DNA of 64,000 bases from Cristatella mucedo (lineage: Eukaryota; Bryozoa; Phylactolaemata; Cristatellidae): NCBI GenBank assembly GCA_009760855.2, contig WPIO01000108.1, forward strand, positions 386,001-450,000, given 5' to 3'. Below the pieces are notes generated by a model. It was given only the letters and a program-made list of their open reading frames with translations. It ran no database searches and was not told the origin of the DNA. Below, in pieces: positions 26,764 to 64,000 of the stretch; position 1 is the stretch's first letter; each line of letters starts with the position of its first letter. The position numbers and the translations under genes are program-made.

Positions 26764-27299
26764 GGCCCTGCCCGCAGCACTGCGAGTCACGTGTCTATTC
26801 TTTCTCAAATCAAATCGATGCGTTATTGGCCACTTGCTTCCGGAGTAAGTTTTTATTGAGTGCATCACATTAGCAAATCTAACTGTTACAGCAGTTCGCT
26901 GGTACTTTATCCCAACCTGTGGTTCCGTGAACCGTCAACGATGCATGTTTAACGTTGGATGCTGCTTTCGCCGCAGGTCGCTTTCCGTAGCTTTCAGGTT
27001 CAGGCTCAGCCATTTAATGCCGGAAGTGGTCGGAAAGTCACCGAAAGTAGATGAGAATGCCAATCGATGAAATGCAAGCTGCATAAAGATATCTCATTAG
27101 CAGCAATTTGGCTGAATATCCTGCCTGGCGCCACGCTCCAATCGATTTCTGAGCAGTAGAGCGTGTGCTTTTTTCCTTCCACGCCCAGGACTGTGTGGCC
27201 GCCTCTCAGTAAGGCAGAATCGTGACGAGATATGAACTCGCTGCTACTGCTCTCTTTGACGCTAATGCCGCCAGTGCTTGCAGGTAAGCACCTGATTAA

Positions 27300-27630
27300 A
27301 TAATAATAATAATAATTCGCTTGATAAAGCGCCCTCAGAGAACTTAATCTCTCTCTAGGCGTTTTACATATACTGTAAAGTGAAATGCAATTGAATGGTA
27401 AGTAAAATCATGCTTGAAAAACAAACGAAATGAATAATATGGTTAGGGGTGACATGCACAGGGTCAGCATACAAATGTGGTTAGTGGCAGCATGCACAGT
27501 GTCAGCACGCATAAGCACATCAATGACGAATCACAGGGACCCACTAAATGCTGTCCTAAATAGGTGTGTGTTTAGGTTCCTTTTAAATGTGGTCAGGGGA
27601 TGTTCTGACGCAGGTCGGGAGGCAGTTCCA
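27300..27630 (-). mobile_element. 3' end of CR1/L2-type LINE with ATT-repeat tail
   Basis: Reading the minus strand, the conserved 3' end (GAGGGCGCTTTATCAAG type) closes with a short (ATT)n tail at about 27,300-27,317. Only the last about 330 bp are present. The insertion lies in the first intron of the pseudogene. Confidence 0.75.
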
Positions 27631-29071
27631 TTAAAGTGGCTGCAGTGCTCGCAGGTGCAGTGCTCTCGGCAGGAGCCTACGACTTACGCTTGCGACATTG
27701 CAAGGCTTCGGACCTGATCGGGCGGTTCACTTCCATATATAATTTTGAAAAAGTCCAAGTTTAAGAGCGGCTCGTCTAAGAAGTTTGTTGTGCAATTTCT
27801 CACATGCTCGTGGGTCGCGTAATTAAGCGTTCCCTGTCGGCAAGCAGCGACATTCTTTCCTCACAGTCTAGCACTATCCGTGAGAGAAATCGAAACAATT
27901 AAACAATTGTACAATTTTGATGACCTTTTTCGAGATTTGTATGGAATTCTTCACTCGCCCTCTACGCAGCTTGTGACATTCCTGTGCATTAGTTGGCATT
28001 TTAGATATTTGTTGGCATATTGGACACTTTCGTTGGCAAATACCGTAGGCGGACTCTTTCAGCTGATAAATAGCACAGCGAGCCCGCAGACCTGCGGATC
28101 TCTGAGTACAGCACCGGCCGCTGACATCATTGGCGACATCGCTCAGCTCTCTGTACCAGAATGAACGACGTCATGTTTGCTAGCAACATATTGTTGGGTG
28201 ATGCACTTTAATAAGGATCATAGAAGAGGGACCACGATGGACAAAACGTTACGCAACCCCTACGAACAATGGTACTGAGGTGTTTCAGAGCTATTACGAT
28301 AAGAATACTCAGTGACAGTTTAATTGTCTTTTTTGAAAAATTATTCAGATTTTGTTGTTTAAATTATTAACAAAAATAATTGTAAGTTAAAAAATGGCCG
28401 TTTGCACAGTGCCGAGAGAGAGATAACTATCTCAGCTCGCTGTCAAGCGAGCTGATGGTTTCTGAGCTGGTCCTCACGCGAACTTCTCGGGGTGGACGTG
28501 CAAACCCCCGAAACGGAACCAACTTCCTCTTACAGTATATTTACAGATGCCAAAATGCGAGTAAATCAAACTTGAGATATATTTTACTCTCAACCTAATC
28601 CTAAATTACGCAAGTGTTTTAATTTGTTTATTTATGTGTAATAGTAATAATGCATGTTTTTATTTTTGTGCTAGGTTTCCTTGGCAATGGCTACGATGAC
28701 TGACCATGCAACACTAAGTTAGTTGGTAAGGTGAACGCACTTTCGTGGTGCACTATTAATTATTTTTTTAATTTCTTTTTAAGTATGTATATCACTGAAT
28801 TGTCCACGTGCTCTGTTGCCATGTACCTTACGATTTGTTGACCCTTTCATAGTACATGAATTTAAAGTCATAGGTTCTTAGACGAATTCGAATCTCATAA
28901 ATGTACTTGTAACATGGTAGCTTTTCCCGTAATGTACGCGTTGCCGGTACCTTGGGGAAGTAGCGCCTTATTAATTTCAATTCGCTGCCGGAATATCATT
29001 TCGCAGTTACTCACTTACTGGATAAACCATCTTCTAGATAAAGGAATCTATTTATATTTATATACACATAC

Positions 29072-29145
29072 ATAAATACATGTGTGTGTTGTGCGTGTGT
29101 ACGCTGTGTGTGTGCGCGCGTGTGCGCGCGCGTGTGTGTGTAGAT
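29072..29145. repeat. (GT)n / (GC)n microsatellite
   Basis: Alternating purine-pyrimidine tract of mixed GTGT and GCGC units, about 70 bp, within the third intron of the pseudogene. It could form Z-DNA. The surrounding 28,726-29,942 holds nothing else recognised. Confidence 0.8.
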
Positions 29146-30987
29146 ATACATCTCTCTATAAATATATATATATTTCCAAATTTAATATTTTCTCACTGTT
29201 CTTGCAGCTAAAGCTAAATGGTAGCCAATACCTGCATAGCGTTTAATTGGGCCACAGAATACCCAGAAATAATAGTACCTCCACCTTCCGTAGTAAGAAA
29301 ACCATTTACAGAGTATTAGCTGTTTTCAGACGTGAGCTGATATAAGAAAAATTGGGTCCTCGCGGCATCATCGGATTAAAATAATAAAATGGTTCAAAGT
29401 CGCTCAAAAAAGTTCAAGCGCTAGATTTCTTATTTAAAATACCAAAAACACCAAGTTGTATCACCGAACAGATAACCTAGAGCCAGTGGAGGCATGAACG
29501 AGAACAGTGGCATGGACATGAATCTAGAACTGCTACAGAAACCTTAAATATATACTGATGGCTATTTTAAAGCACCAGTTGGCAGCTTTATTTCATTGCT
29601 CATAATTTCATATTCTAATTACAGAGCGTCGAATAAGGTGTTTGTTTTTGACAAAGTGGCAACGCATGATGTGAAAAACAATTGCAAGGCATTTCATCTC
29701 GCAAAGAATTCTCAACATTGCCTTGTTTTGATTTTATAATAGTGCTAATGATTTCAACCAATAAATCTTGGCAGAAGTTTTATCCTATACGAAGTCATTG
29801 CTATCTGTGAGTGCTCTTCTAGTCGAGGGCTCACAAGGAAAGGACTTCTCACAAGTAAAAGACTGGAACGTCGCAGTAGCGCACGTGACCTGTATTAGTG
29901 GCACAGTGGCTTAGAGAGCTGCATAGCAACAATGCATCGCAGCTTCTCTTCCGGACTCGGCACTTCCTGTCTGCCTCATCGAGCCGATTCCACCCGGTCT
30001 CAATCCGATGTGCGCAAAGCTGTAAAACGATTCGGGAAAGTGTATCAGTGTTCGCGGATCGTGGAGTTCGGCAAATAATGCGGCAGACGACGATTTGCAT
30101 TTTGACTTTTTTCAACTGAAGACGGTAGGTAGATATCTACCCGCTCTGCAGCACGACCTAGTCGCTCTGCATTAGGGTCGTAGCTTGATGCCATGCTAAA
30201 ATGCATTACATTAGTTTGTGTAATGTTAAATTGTGTATGCAACTATTTTACGGCCTTGAAACGGTATGCTAGCCAGTAGCTAGCACTGTCATTCTTGCCA
30301 AGGTGACGGGCGAATGGCCACCAGTCAGGCTTATGCTTCGTCTGGCGACTAGCCGCAGGCACGCTACACCTTAATCAGGCTCAATTAAATCCATTTTATA
30401 GTAAACGTTGTGCAGTTCTTTCCTCATACTTGCCAAAGTGCTCCTAAAGTGGCTCTGCTGCCAAAGTGGTAGTGTAGTCCGGCCCTGGCTTGGTTTATTA
30501 ATTGTAACTTGAAACTTGACAATCGCTTTAGCATTATATTACTCGTTATTATCACTGATTCCGTTGACATTCGAACTATTTTTTAGCATTATTCCCTGCT
30601 TATTTCCAAACAAATCGCTACCATATTGCTGACTTGAAAAAACGTTTTTAATCATTCTTGGGTCATGCAAGTGATATCTCATTCTGCATACATTGTCAAT
30701 TCATATATTAAGTACGCGTTGGGTCTCTTTTGTTTTGTATGGAAATTTTTTATCTCCGGCAGCTTTGTTGACAAGGAAATGGATGTTATAGTTTCTATCA
30801 CCCTATTCACCGCCAGCAGTCAGAACTACCTCAGGGTTTCCGTTTGCTTCCAGATTACGCGATACGAAATCGCCAGCAGAATAGGCAAGCTGGTTTCGCT
30901 TGTCACCAATACATGAAATCGTTCTACCTTGAATACAGCAGCGACGGAATTACGTATAACATGTAAAGAAACAGCACCGCGAAAATG

Positions 30988-31315
30988 GTGCGACAACATC
31001 CGTCTTTAACCCACATGCCTAATCCATTGGCACGTGACTAACGATCATAATGGCAAATATCATAATGGCAGCTCAATGAACCATTGACTTTTGATAGGTA
31101 TTTTCCTCTTAATTAAACTCTCAATCTAATCGACAATCGACAGATCGACAGCAGAAGCTCGTTAGAGAGATATTTCATCAGGAGCCACAGCTTCGTCAAA
31201 TCTGCTGCTAGGTTCTCTGCTAGGCTCCGCGTCAATTAAAAGAACTGCTGCTGTAATTCCCAGACACTCATTTATTATAAGTTGACGGCTTTAATTTGTT
31301 TCATTGTAAAATAAA
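30988..31315. other. spacer between the pseudogene and the metalloprotease 3' end
   Basis: No feature recognised. It faces the last exon of the minus-strand metalloprotease gene and may hold its 3' UTR; AATAAA-like signals on the minus strand are not convincing. Confidence 0.3.
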
Positions 31316-47141
<15,826 letters not shown>

Positions 47142-47327
47142 AATCGCGCGGCACCGTGTGCGAACGCTTTAGCAACGACGCTGCTAGCCGGGAGAAGTTT
47201 CTCTGTCTGTTTTTTCTTCTGGCATGAACGCTGGAGACGTAGACGCCGTGAAGCGTCCCAGCTAGATGCCGTTCAAGAGCGGGCGGCGTTTTCTCCTTTC
47301 TTGCGAAACTGCGCCACGGCATCTGCT

Positions 47328-48270
47328 AATAATAATAAGAAGAAAAATGCACTTGATAAAGCGACCCTAGAGAACTCAATCTCTTTCTAGGCACTTTACA
47401 TTTGCTGCAAAGGGAAACGCGATTGAATGTTGAGTAATATCATGCTGGATAAACAACATGAATAACGTGGTTAGGGGTGACATACACAGGGTCAGCATGC
47501 AAATGTGGTTAGTGGCAGCATGCACAGTGTCAGCACGCATAAGCACATCAAGCACGAATCACAGGGACCCACTAAATGCTGTCCTAAATAGGTGTGTTTT
47601 TAAGTTCTCTTTAAATGTGGTCAAGTCAGGGGATGTTCTGACGCAAGTAGGGAGGAAGTTCCAGGCTTTGAGCGCATATGAACTAAATGCACGGTCTCCA
47701 AAGAATTTGATGTTTGTACGAGGTATTGGTAAACTATTGGATTCCGAAAAGCGGGTGGTACGATGCTTGGCCTGGTGGGCGAGTAAATCTGAGAGAGAGG
47801 CTGGGGCCAAAGAATGAAACGACCTAAAAGTGAGCGACAAAACTTTGAAGTCGATCCGTCGCTTGACTGGTAGCCAGTGCACGTCGGCGAGAAATAGTGC
47901 GATTTACCAACTGCGACGGCTCACGACAGACGAGCCTAGCTGCAGAGTTTTGCACCGGCTGTAATCGCCTGATTGTTCATGCTGTTATGCCAGCAAGCAG
48001 TGAGTTACACAAGTCAACACGAGATGTTACAAATGCATGGACCAACTTGCACGTTGTATCCTTCTCTAAACAAGCCCGATTTTAACAACGTTATGTAGCT
48101 GAAATTAGGCAGAATTGATTGTGGTGCTGATGTGGTCGTCTAACGAGAGGTCGCTTTGAAACATGACACCTAGATTTCGAGTTGATTCAATAGGAGATGT
48201 GCTGGCAGAGCCAATTTTGAGCGTCAGCCTTTCCAATTTCAGAATCACACTGGGTTTGCCCATAACTAGT
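47328..48270 (-). mobile_element. 5'-truncated CR1/L2-type LINE
   Basis: The (ATT)n tail is near 47,328. The minus strand encodes LHWLPVKRRIDFKVLSLTF and KAWNFLPTCVRTSPDLTTF, then upstream LERLTLKIGSASTSP up to about 48,260. It lies just 5' of the metalloprotease signal exon. Confidence 0.8.
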
Positions 48271-48530
48271 AAGTTAGTTGGCGAGCCTTGTGGGCCAGCG
48301 TAAGAAATTCGCTCTTCATCCATCGAATCAACGTGGAGCCGTCGCAGCTCCTTGTGCAAAGGGGACGCGTGGCTGAACCTCTGGGATTTTTTGACTAGCT
48401 TTGCAGCCACATTCATCACCATCTGCAGAGACCCAATGGCTTTTATCGGTAGCCCAGGCCAGACGGAATTGAGGTAATCTAGCCTAGACGGAGCCAGTAG
48501 CAAGTTAAATTTCTTGAAAAACATTGTGAT
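48271..48530 (-). mobile_element. C-terminal RT fragment of a second LINE type
   Basis: The minus strand encodes SRLDYLNSVWPGLP and MVMNVAAKLVKKSQRFSHAS, the same C-terminal block as in the other LINEs but clearly a different lineage. It abuts the previous element in one frame, so the junction is a chimera or insertion. Confidence 0.5.
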
Positions 48531-49300
48531 AGACAGTCCCTAATCTCATGCAGAGATCGGACGTGGTGGCTAGCTGTAGAGTTAGTCTTCGTAATTAAAC
48601 TTGCAAAATTTAAGTAATACTCTGATGCCCTGCAGTAAAACCCAATAAAACCCAAAAGAAACAAAGCCGGTGAACGGAAAAATAGAATAACGATCGTGTA
48701 GGACTCAGGCGAATCATTTTATCGTCTTGTGCCAACAGTTCCAACACTAGGTGGTGGAACTGTTGAGGAAGAAGAGTTCGCTGCTTCTGCCCAGCAAGAT
48801 TCTTCGTAACGAACGATTCTGCTAATAATTCTGTTAATCAAAACACATCTCCTTAATCAACGTTGACTTTACACAATTCTGTGAGTGGTGCAGCGAGACA
48901 AACGCTGTCGCTTGAATGTGGAAGCAATGCCTAGCATTACAAAACGCACTACGCTTCAGTTGCGGCGACCGCTGGCCAATTGAGTTTCCGTTCGCTGCGC
49001 TTGGGCTCCTCCCTCGGACGCTTTCTTGTGTAACAGCGAGTCCAATGGCGAGATTGCGAAAGATTTAGTAGCTTCGGTCGGGGAGCAAGTAAATGCTGTC
49101 TCTGTCCGCAATCTAATATAATAACGGTGACAATAATTTCGTCAACTGACAATGCGGTGCGACTTATGCCTTCCCGTGCAAGTGTTCAGTACCACGAACC
49201 TTGACTACATACGCGCAGAAGAGAGCCAATCGATAGCCGACACCTCTCTGTCTGCAGAACGCGGACGAGTGTCCTTGGATGCCGAGACGCTTCGCGTGAC
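48531..49300. other. intergenic region, nothing recognised
   Basis: About 0.77 kb. One 17-bp inverted repeat, AACAGTTCCAACACTAGGTGGTGGAACTGTT, occurs near 48,730-48,760 and could form a hairpin; its arms are AACAGTTCCA and its complement. Confidence 0.4.
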
Positions 49301-49640
<340 letters not shown>

Positions 49641-50852
49641 GCGTGTGTGTTATGGTTGTGAAGCTATCGAACGGAGAGGCGTCTGCGTCGCCTATTACGG
49701 TAGTGCGGTTTTTAAATTACTGAGCGACTGCATAAATGGTAGCTCTCTTCAACGTCACACAAAGTTCGTGTCTTCCGATTGCCGACCGAAGCCTCTCGAT
49801 GTACTTTCACGTTAAGACTCGCAGTACTTCCGAGAGAAGGCTCTCTGTACTTTCATGTTACGACTCGAGGTACTTCCGAGAGAAGACTCGCTGTACTTCC
49901 GAGCGCAAAGACTGTGGTCGAGATCGATCCCGGCTGGGTGGTTCGGAAGGTTGGTTGCTCGCCCCTCGAGACCCGAATCGTCCCGGGTTCGAGTCCAGCC
50001 GTTCGGACGGGCCGTCCTGTACCATCTGCTACAAGCGGCCGCATGGCCGCCAAGCGGCTTGTCCTCCGCCGCCGATGCCACCGCCGCGAATGAGGCCACT
50101 GCTGCTCGGCCGACTGCTGCTGCTGACACGGCTGAACGGCTCGAACGATCGACCAAACACATGGCCGCTGTCGCTAACCGCTAAGCAGCCTTCGCGGGAA
50201 CTTCCGGCCATCGCAGGAGGCGTCATGCAAGAGCATTGCAATTGAGTAACGCCGCCGGGTGCCACCTAGGCAGCCTTGGCTCTGATGAACATTGAACTCT
50301 CAACGGCCGGTGCAACACTTTTTAACACGCGCTCTCGCGAAAGCTATCCAACGTTAACCAAGCGAGGTAAACAATAGGCGCGCCCTGGCGGTTCAAAGTC
50401 ACAAGGTCATCCGACGCTGTGCTCCGAGGTATTTCGCGTTATTCATTTATTCAAAACTACGTTGTAATTATCATGAAAAAACCATGTTGCGATATTTGAA
50501 ACCACGTTGCAATTACTCCGCCGAAACGGCATCGGCGCAGCGCCTCTCGGCGCTGATACGGTTTCGGTGGAAGTGAATGTCACGTGGCTCGTCAGAGCTC
50601 CGTCGTAGCACGTCAGAGCTTAGCGTACAGCAGCAGGACGTCGGCGAAGGAAGCTGGAAAAAAGCAGCAGCAGCTCTACCTGCGCGCCGGAACAGGAGAC
50701 GTCGTGCCAGTGCGCAGGCCGAAACGTCCGCCGTCTCGAGTCGCCAACGGCGCAGGCAACGGCCCGGATAAAGAGAATGCTGGCAGAACGAAGACAATGC
50801 TGGGAGAACGAAAACAATGCTGGTAGAACGAAGAGAATGCTGGCTCGCTCAC
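49641..50852. other. region 3' of the second PAN gene, GC-rich in part
   Basis: Contains a tRNA-like stretch at about 49,935-50,010 with B-box GGTTCGAGTCC, and three short repeats of CTTCCGAGAGAAG near 49,820-49,890. The last exon(s) of the PAN gene should lie here; a candidate near 50,690-50,770 (minus) is not convincing. Confidence 0.35.
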
Positions 50853-59355
<8,503 letters not shown>

Positions 59356-59947
59356 CTCCGCTGCCGCAAAGCGCTTTGTGAGTCGTTCGCTCGCTACGTC
59401 GCAATTGACGCGGCAGCTCAGCTTCGCGCTCCTCGAGGCTGAGAGAGAGAGAGGCATTGGACTGCGGCGCGAGAGCAAAGTGCCCAAGATTGCCCAAGTT
59501 AGAGCTAAGTGTTTGCTTTGTTGTGTCGCTGCACGCGCCGACGGTCGTACGGCGACGGCTCGGCGCCGTCAAATCGATCGATCGACGGTGTTCTCTCTCG
59601 ACGCTCCTTTTTTGCGCGCGCCATCAGGCGCGTATTCCTTAAGTGAGCTCCACTTCCGGATAGAGACTGCGCCACCATTTGCAAGATTGCACCGCCGCGC
59701 GAGCGCGCGGTATCGATATCCCACGATATCGCTCCGATAGACGCTTTCGCCTTTTCGCGATCGCGCGACTGCTGGACGGCAGCGATTCACCTACCTCGCG
59801 CAGTCTGTCCACTCGGCCCCGGCAGCGTGCCTCGGTCCGGGCCTCGGTCCGGCGCGCGAGCCGGCGGCGCGGGCCGGACCGAGGTGCGCGCCGCCGGCTC
59901 GGGATGGGAAAAGGAGCAACCGAGCGCGAGCGCGGTCGCGGCAGCGT

Positions 59948-59948
<1 letters not shown>

Positions 59949-60002
<54 letters not shown>

Positions 60003-60005
60003 ATA

Positions 60006-60040
<35 letters not shown>
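59949..60040. repeat. (GA)n microsatellite
   Basis: Two (GA)n blocks (about 59,949-59,999 and 60,009-60,038) separated by AGGATAGAT. Confidence 0.95.
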
Positions 60041-60044
<4 letters not shown>

Positions 60045-60884
60045 TTTCGACGACCGAGACCTTGCAGACATGCTCGACGGAGAGATTTTTTCTGGGCTCG
60101 GACGGCACAGCGCGTGCGAATGCGCTACTGCAAATGCGTCGACCGGCCCTGGCCATACGCGTCGGCGCCTGCCCGGTCGCCGACGCTTACGGGGCGTCGC
60201 CGCCCGAATGAACGCGGCCGCTCGGCATAGTCAGCCAGCCAGCCGTCCGCGCCGGCGACGCCGCGCTGGGAGCCAACGCTGCTAAACCAATCGAGGCCCG
60301 AAACGAAGGTTCCTTGGGATCTATAGGCGCGCGCCGCGCCGCGCTCCGACGGCTACTCCGACCGCCGGGGGCTTCGTCGGCGAATGCGGAATGAGCTCGA
60401 GAATCCGGTCAGAGGACAGAGGTCAAAGTCAACAGGTCCAAATGAGATGCGGCGAACGGCGACCCTTCGGTTCGACGACTTGAACTTGCACACTGCCTGC
60501 TGCGGGCAAGCCATTTTCGCACCAAAATATGTTTTCGCCGTTGACACTATTGCTTAGTACAATAACTATTGCTACGTCAGCAATAGATCTCCCGTATAGC
60601 GCCCAAAAGAGAGAAGCAAAGCTCCAACATTTAGACGCAAATTACAAGTCGCCGCAAGAGGAGTAGTATTGGGTCAAGGGTCAGTGTGACTAGGGTCATT
60701 GGGTCAAGGGTCAATGGACAAGCACCGCGCATCGTGCTTAGAGCAGCATGCAAAATCCCATACACGACAGCTCGGGGCTTAATGGGACCTTGGTAGTAAT
60801 ATACACTAAATCCTGCATAGTTAGCACGCCAGCATCAGCAGCACACGGGAACAATGGAACGACTGACTGGACGAAGCGGGGAAA

Positions 60885-61010
60885 TCTGAGAATAAATCTA
60901 AAGTCTAAATCCCGTGTATAAATCCGAGTATAAATCTGAGATAAATCTTAGTAATAAATCTGAGCATAAATCTGAGCGTAAATCTGAGTATAAATCCGAA
61001 TCAAATCGAA
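60885..61010. repeat. short minisatellite, about 12-13 bp unit
   Basis: Roughly eight imperfect copies of ATAAATCTGAG(C/T). Low coding potential. Confidence 0.75.
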
Positions 61011-63624
61011 TCCTTAATGATACTTTAACGATGACAAGTCAATGTGCAGATGCTGCCAGAAGCCGCAAGCGAGTTCTCGACTCGCGTGGCTGAAATTGAT
61101 TATAATTTCAATTTGAATATAATTCAATCAATATAATGAATATATTATTATTTGAATATAATATAATTTGAATATATATCAATGTTGAATATAATTTCAA
61201 TTTGAAGGCCCAGTCACCAACGACTTCCATCCATGGCGAGACAGCTGGAAGCCGAGCAGCAGGCGGTGTGAGAAGGCCGGATAAACTTCCGCCAAGTCGG
61301 ATCAGGTTCGGCGGGATTTTTCCGCTAGATGAGATTCGGTGCGGAGCGTGCAAAAAATCAGTTGAGCGGTGGCGACCGCGAGCTTGCTCGCGGCCGCCGC
61401 TCCAAGCGGCGGCCGCACCACTTCAGCGCGGCGGGAGGAGCGAGAGCACTTGGAGCGGAGCGTCAGGCGGAAATCGGCGAAAATCAGTTTCCTGCGGCTG
61501 TACGCTCGCGAGACGAGATTCGCGAAGGCTTGTTGGTGCAGGCTACGAAAGCCCCGACGGCGGCGAGCTGTCATCCGGCGACTTTGCCATCGACGCGCGA
61601 GTTCATTTGGTGCAAGCCGAAGAAATTTGCACGCGAATTGGCAACAAGCGAAGCTCGCGCATCGTGGCGGGCGGAGGGATGCGCGATCGCGAGTACGCAT
61701 AACACGGGCGCGCGTCGGTCGCGTTGGACGCCGGCATCGTGGGGGCGCCATAAAGGACAATAAAGCGCCGACATCCGACAAGCGACGCATCGTTGGAGCG
61801 TGCGCTCCGACTTTCGACCGCGGGGCCGCCTAAGCAGCGTTAGCTCGCCCAGTAAGCCTTGTCCGTCCGGGCGAGACGGGATCGACCGCGGGGGGGGGGG
61901 AGGGCGCGGGAAGAAGGCGGAGGGGCGAGGGGGCGGGTCGCGAGACGGCCTCGAAATATGAAGCTTTGCACGTCTTTTTTTTGCAGCAGCAGCCTCGTTT
62001 TGCTTGCTACAAGCAGCCTCGTTCGTTGCGGCGGCAAACGAGCCTTGGCGCCTTGCGGATTTCATCTCTCCGCGCTCGCAGCAGCGCGCGAGATGAATGC
62101 GCGAACGTCCGGCCGCTCGCGCCGCTCGAACGTGCCGGTGCTTCGGCGCGAGCTGCCTGCGCGCAAGCACCGGACGTTCGAGCACCGCCATGAGGAGGAC
62201 CGCATTAGATCCGGGATCGTCGGACGAGTACCTCTAGAGAGGCTCCGACCCGGAGAGTCCGCTCCGCCAAGAGAAGCCAGCGAGAGGAGAGCGAGCGGGC
62301 CATCTGCCGCCGCGGACGCCGATCAGTCGCACGCTGCCGACGCCTTCCGGAACGCGACGTTTGAGAAACGTCGCGATATTGGAAGCGCGGACCTGCTCGC
62401 CGACCTGGGCGCGACCGGATCGACCTGAGCGGCGGCGGCTTTAGACTTTGCGGAGTAGTCTCCCCCTGCCGCGATGCCTGAGGCTGAGAGGCCGAAATGG
62501 CGAGCTTCGCGTGCGGGCTGGCTTGCGAGTGAGAGACCGACGCGACGAGATCCCGGGCGCGTAACGCTTTCCGCGGCCGGCGCGCTCAGCTAGCGCTCAG
62601 CCGGCGAGTTCAGTTGCGGCGTAAAGTAAGTGCGAGCGCAGCGTCGTAACAGCATGGCTGCGAAAGACCGAAAGGCCGTTCTCGCGACGGTAAGGGGAAA
62701 GAGCGTAAAGGCAAAGCGCGCGCGGCTTACCGATGAATAGTAACCACCGATTATTATTATTATTACTTACTAATATAAATTGTAAATGCTAGTCGTAGTG
62801 CAGTGCCAGTCGGTGCGGCCCAAATGAATGATGACTGATGAAACTGTTTTCTCTCTTAGAAAGTAAAATTACAAAAGACATTTCCGTTCCGTACGTTTTC
62901 ATTTCTGCGCGAGTGCCAGAAATCTTCGCTGGCGCACGATGTGAGTACAAATCGAGCGCATCGCGCATCGTCCAATTTGGGAGCGATGTGCATTTTTACC
63001 ATTTCCTTCTGACGAGTCCAGAGGAGAGTTTGCATGTCTCAGAGGTTAATGTAACGCCAAGCAGTTTTGTAACTGAGGAAAAATAAACAAAGCAATAGCG
63101 TGGAGCGGCTTCAGCTACGCAAGAACTCTACATGCATGGCTGCCCACTGGGCTGCTGCCGCGTTTTCCATGAATAGCTTCTATATTGATAAAATGACAAT
63201 ACATTTGCCCTTTTAGCATATTATAAAATCACCAACAACAAACTCATAGCGCCGCTACTGATTACAATAATGAAGTAATATTACGTTTGCTATAGCTCAC
63301 TCACTGAACTTTTGATCTTTCGTGATTTTTCATGACTCTCTCTCGGAATTTTTCACTCACTACTGATAAGAAGGCACGCCACGAATTTGCTTTCTACGGC
63401 CGTACGGCGATCGCGCTCCGATTTGAACAGATGAGGGCCGGATCTAAATGCTGAGTTGAGTGCGTCGATCAAAGTGCGGCTTTGGTGACCACCGTTCACG
63501 TCAGTGCACAGCACATGAGCAACCTGCAGACAAAATCTCGAGCCCACGCAATTCCAGAGCTTCCGCCGCTCTGCCAGGCTCAGCCAGCGAGCTAAAATCG
63601 AAAGGCACGTTCAGATCTATGATC

Positions 63625-63890
63625 CAATAAAAGCCTATTTAGGAAAGCATTTAGTAGGTCCCTGTGATTCGTCATTATGTGCTTATGCATGCTGACACTA
63701 ACCACATTTGCGCCTTTGACCCTGTGCGCACCCTAACCCATGTTATTCATGATGTTTTTGTTTATCAAGCATGATATTACTCACCATTCCATTGCATTTC
63801 CCTTTGCAGCAAATGTAAAGCGCCTAGAGAGAGATTGAGTTCTCTGAAGGCGCTTCATCAGAACGTATTATTATGTTATTAATATTATCA
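63625..63890 (+). mobile_element. LINE 3'-end fragment
   Basis: About 260 bp of the CR1/L2-like 3' end, including AAAGCATTTAGTAGGTCCCTG and GTTCTCTGAAGGCGC, with an (ATT)-rich tail at about 63,868-63,890. Confidence 0.75.
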
Positions 63891-64000
63891 AGATTATGGA
63901 GCAGGCACTCGCTAAATCGCCGTGTTATTGTTTCGTCTATCGGACGCCGGAAGACTTTGCGTCAAAGCCTTTCTGCAGTCCGATTCAAATACGGCTGACG

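Larger units (their letters stand above)
26764..30987. repeat. tandem host segmental duplication, copy 2 (pseudogene copy)
   Basis: Ordered similarity to 18,841-23,372. The distance between matching exons is larger because of a LINE end at 27,300-27,630 and other insertions. Confidence 0.75.
27232..30987 (+). pseudogene. duplicate PAN-discoidin gene, inactivated
   Basis: Exon relics match the intact gene: signal peptide at 27232-27283 (still open), PAN exon at about 28040-28297, linker at about 28675-28725, discoidin exons at about 29943-30124 and 30854-30987. Lesions are plain. The PAN acceptor AG is AA at 28038-28039. A TGA lies at 28162-28164. The linker has a TGA. The first discoidin exon is 182 rather than 179 nt. 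The second is 134 rather than 135 nt with an in-frame TAA. I found no copy of the last exon. Loss of several splice and coding elements makes function unlikely. Confidence 0.8.
59356..63624. other. GC-rich 5' flank, no supported gene
   Basis: Long open frames on both strands follow from high GC and are not supported by motifs, splice structure or codon bias. It contains (GA)n at 59,949-60,040, a run of near 12-bp repeats (ATAAATCTGAG type) at about 60,885-61,010, GGGTCAAGGGTC direct repeats near 60,675-60,715, and a poly-G run at 61,891-61,900. It likely includes the promoter or CpG-rich region of the PAN gene starting at 59,355. Confidence 0.45.

Noticed and set aside
27880-28164. Functional PAN exon in the duplicate
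   Set aside because: Acceptor AG is lost and an in-frame TGA follows; it is part of the pseudogene.
49935-50010. Possible tRNA gene
   Set aside because: B-box and some symmetry are present, but the acceptor and anticodon stems do not form convincingly; more likely a SINE head.
62838-63086. 82-aa plus-strand ORF as a gene
   Set aside because: No motif, no homologous pattern and no splice or promoter support.

Overview
The window joins two very different kinds of DNA. Positions 1 to about 18,640 are AT-rich, intronless and densely coding on both strands. This is most of an endogenous double-stranded DNA virus of the Polinton/adintovirus (polinton-like virus) type. The hallmarks are a protein-primed family B DNA polymerase, a retrovirus-type DDE integrase, a double-jelly-roll-type major capsid protein, three tandem penton/minor-capsid-like paralogues and a membrane-active adenovirus-pX-like segment. 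The virus runs off the left edge, so its packaging ATPase and maturation protease, which are not seen here, may lie outside. From about 18,840 to 64,000 the DNA is host: intron-rich genes, CR1/L2-type LINE fragments, tRNA-derived SINEs and very long CT/AT microsatellites. The host is an invertebrate animal; I cannot name the phylum.

Virus layout. On the plus strand, 1-4,780 holds structural genes (three penton-like genes, a coiled-coil virion protein, the major capsid gene). A YqaJ-type nuclease, a phage-tail-fibre-like gene and the integrase follow. 7.75-9.3 kb (minus) has two membrane proteins. 9.3-12.04 kb (plus) has three more fibre-like genes. 12.04-14.96 kb (minus) has a run of small unknown genes, including four tandem paralogues that start with a VSRILCC-type motif. 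14.96-18.61 kb (minus) is the polymerase. A TATAGA-type box abuts most start codons. The copy is decaying but looks young: in-frame stops in the capsid, polymerase and one fibre gene, and frameshifts in two penton paralogues, the integrase tail and another fibre gene. It ends in a 183-bp imperfect palindrome at 18,653-18,835, exactly where host homology begins.

Host layout. A plus-strand gene at 19.3-26.4 kb reconstructs with all exon phases consistent as a signal peptide, a PAN/Apple module and an F5/8-type-C (discoidin) domain, 273 aa. A tandem duplicate at 27.2-31.0 kb is a pseudogene. Virus insertion lies about 480 bp upstream of the intact copy. On the minus strand, 47.14-31.32 kb is an ADAM/ADAMTS-like secreted metalloprotease with signal peptide, prodomain, furin sites, HELAH zinc site, cysteine-rich modules and a 25-glutamine tract. 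A second minus-strand gene, 59.36 to about 50.85 kb, encodes PAN/Apple-like modules followed by a conserved-looking extracellular domain I cannot name. The rest is introns, LINE/SINE copies, microsatellites and a GC-rich stretch from 59 to 63 kb with no supported gene.
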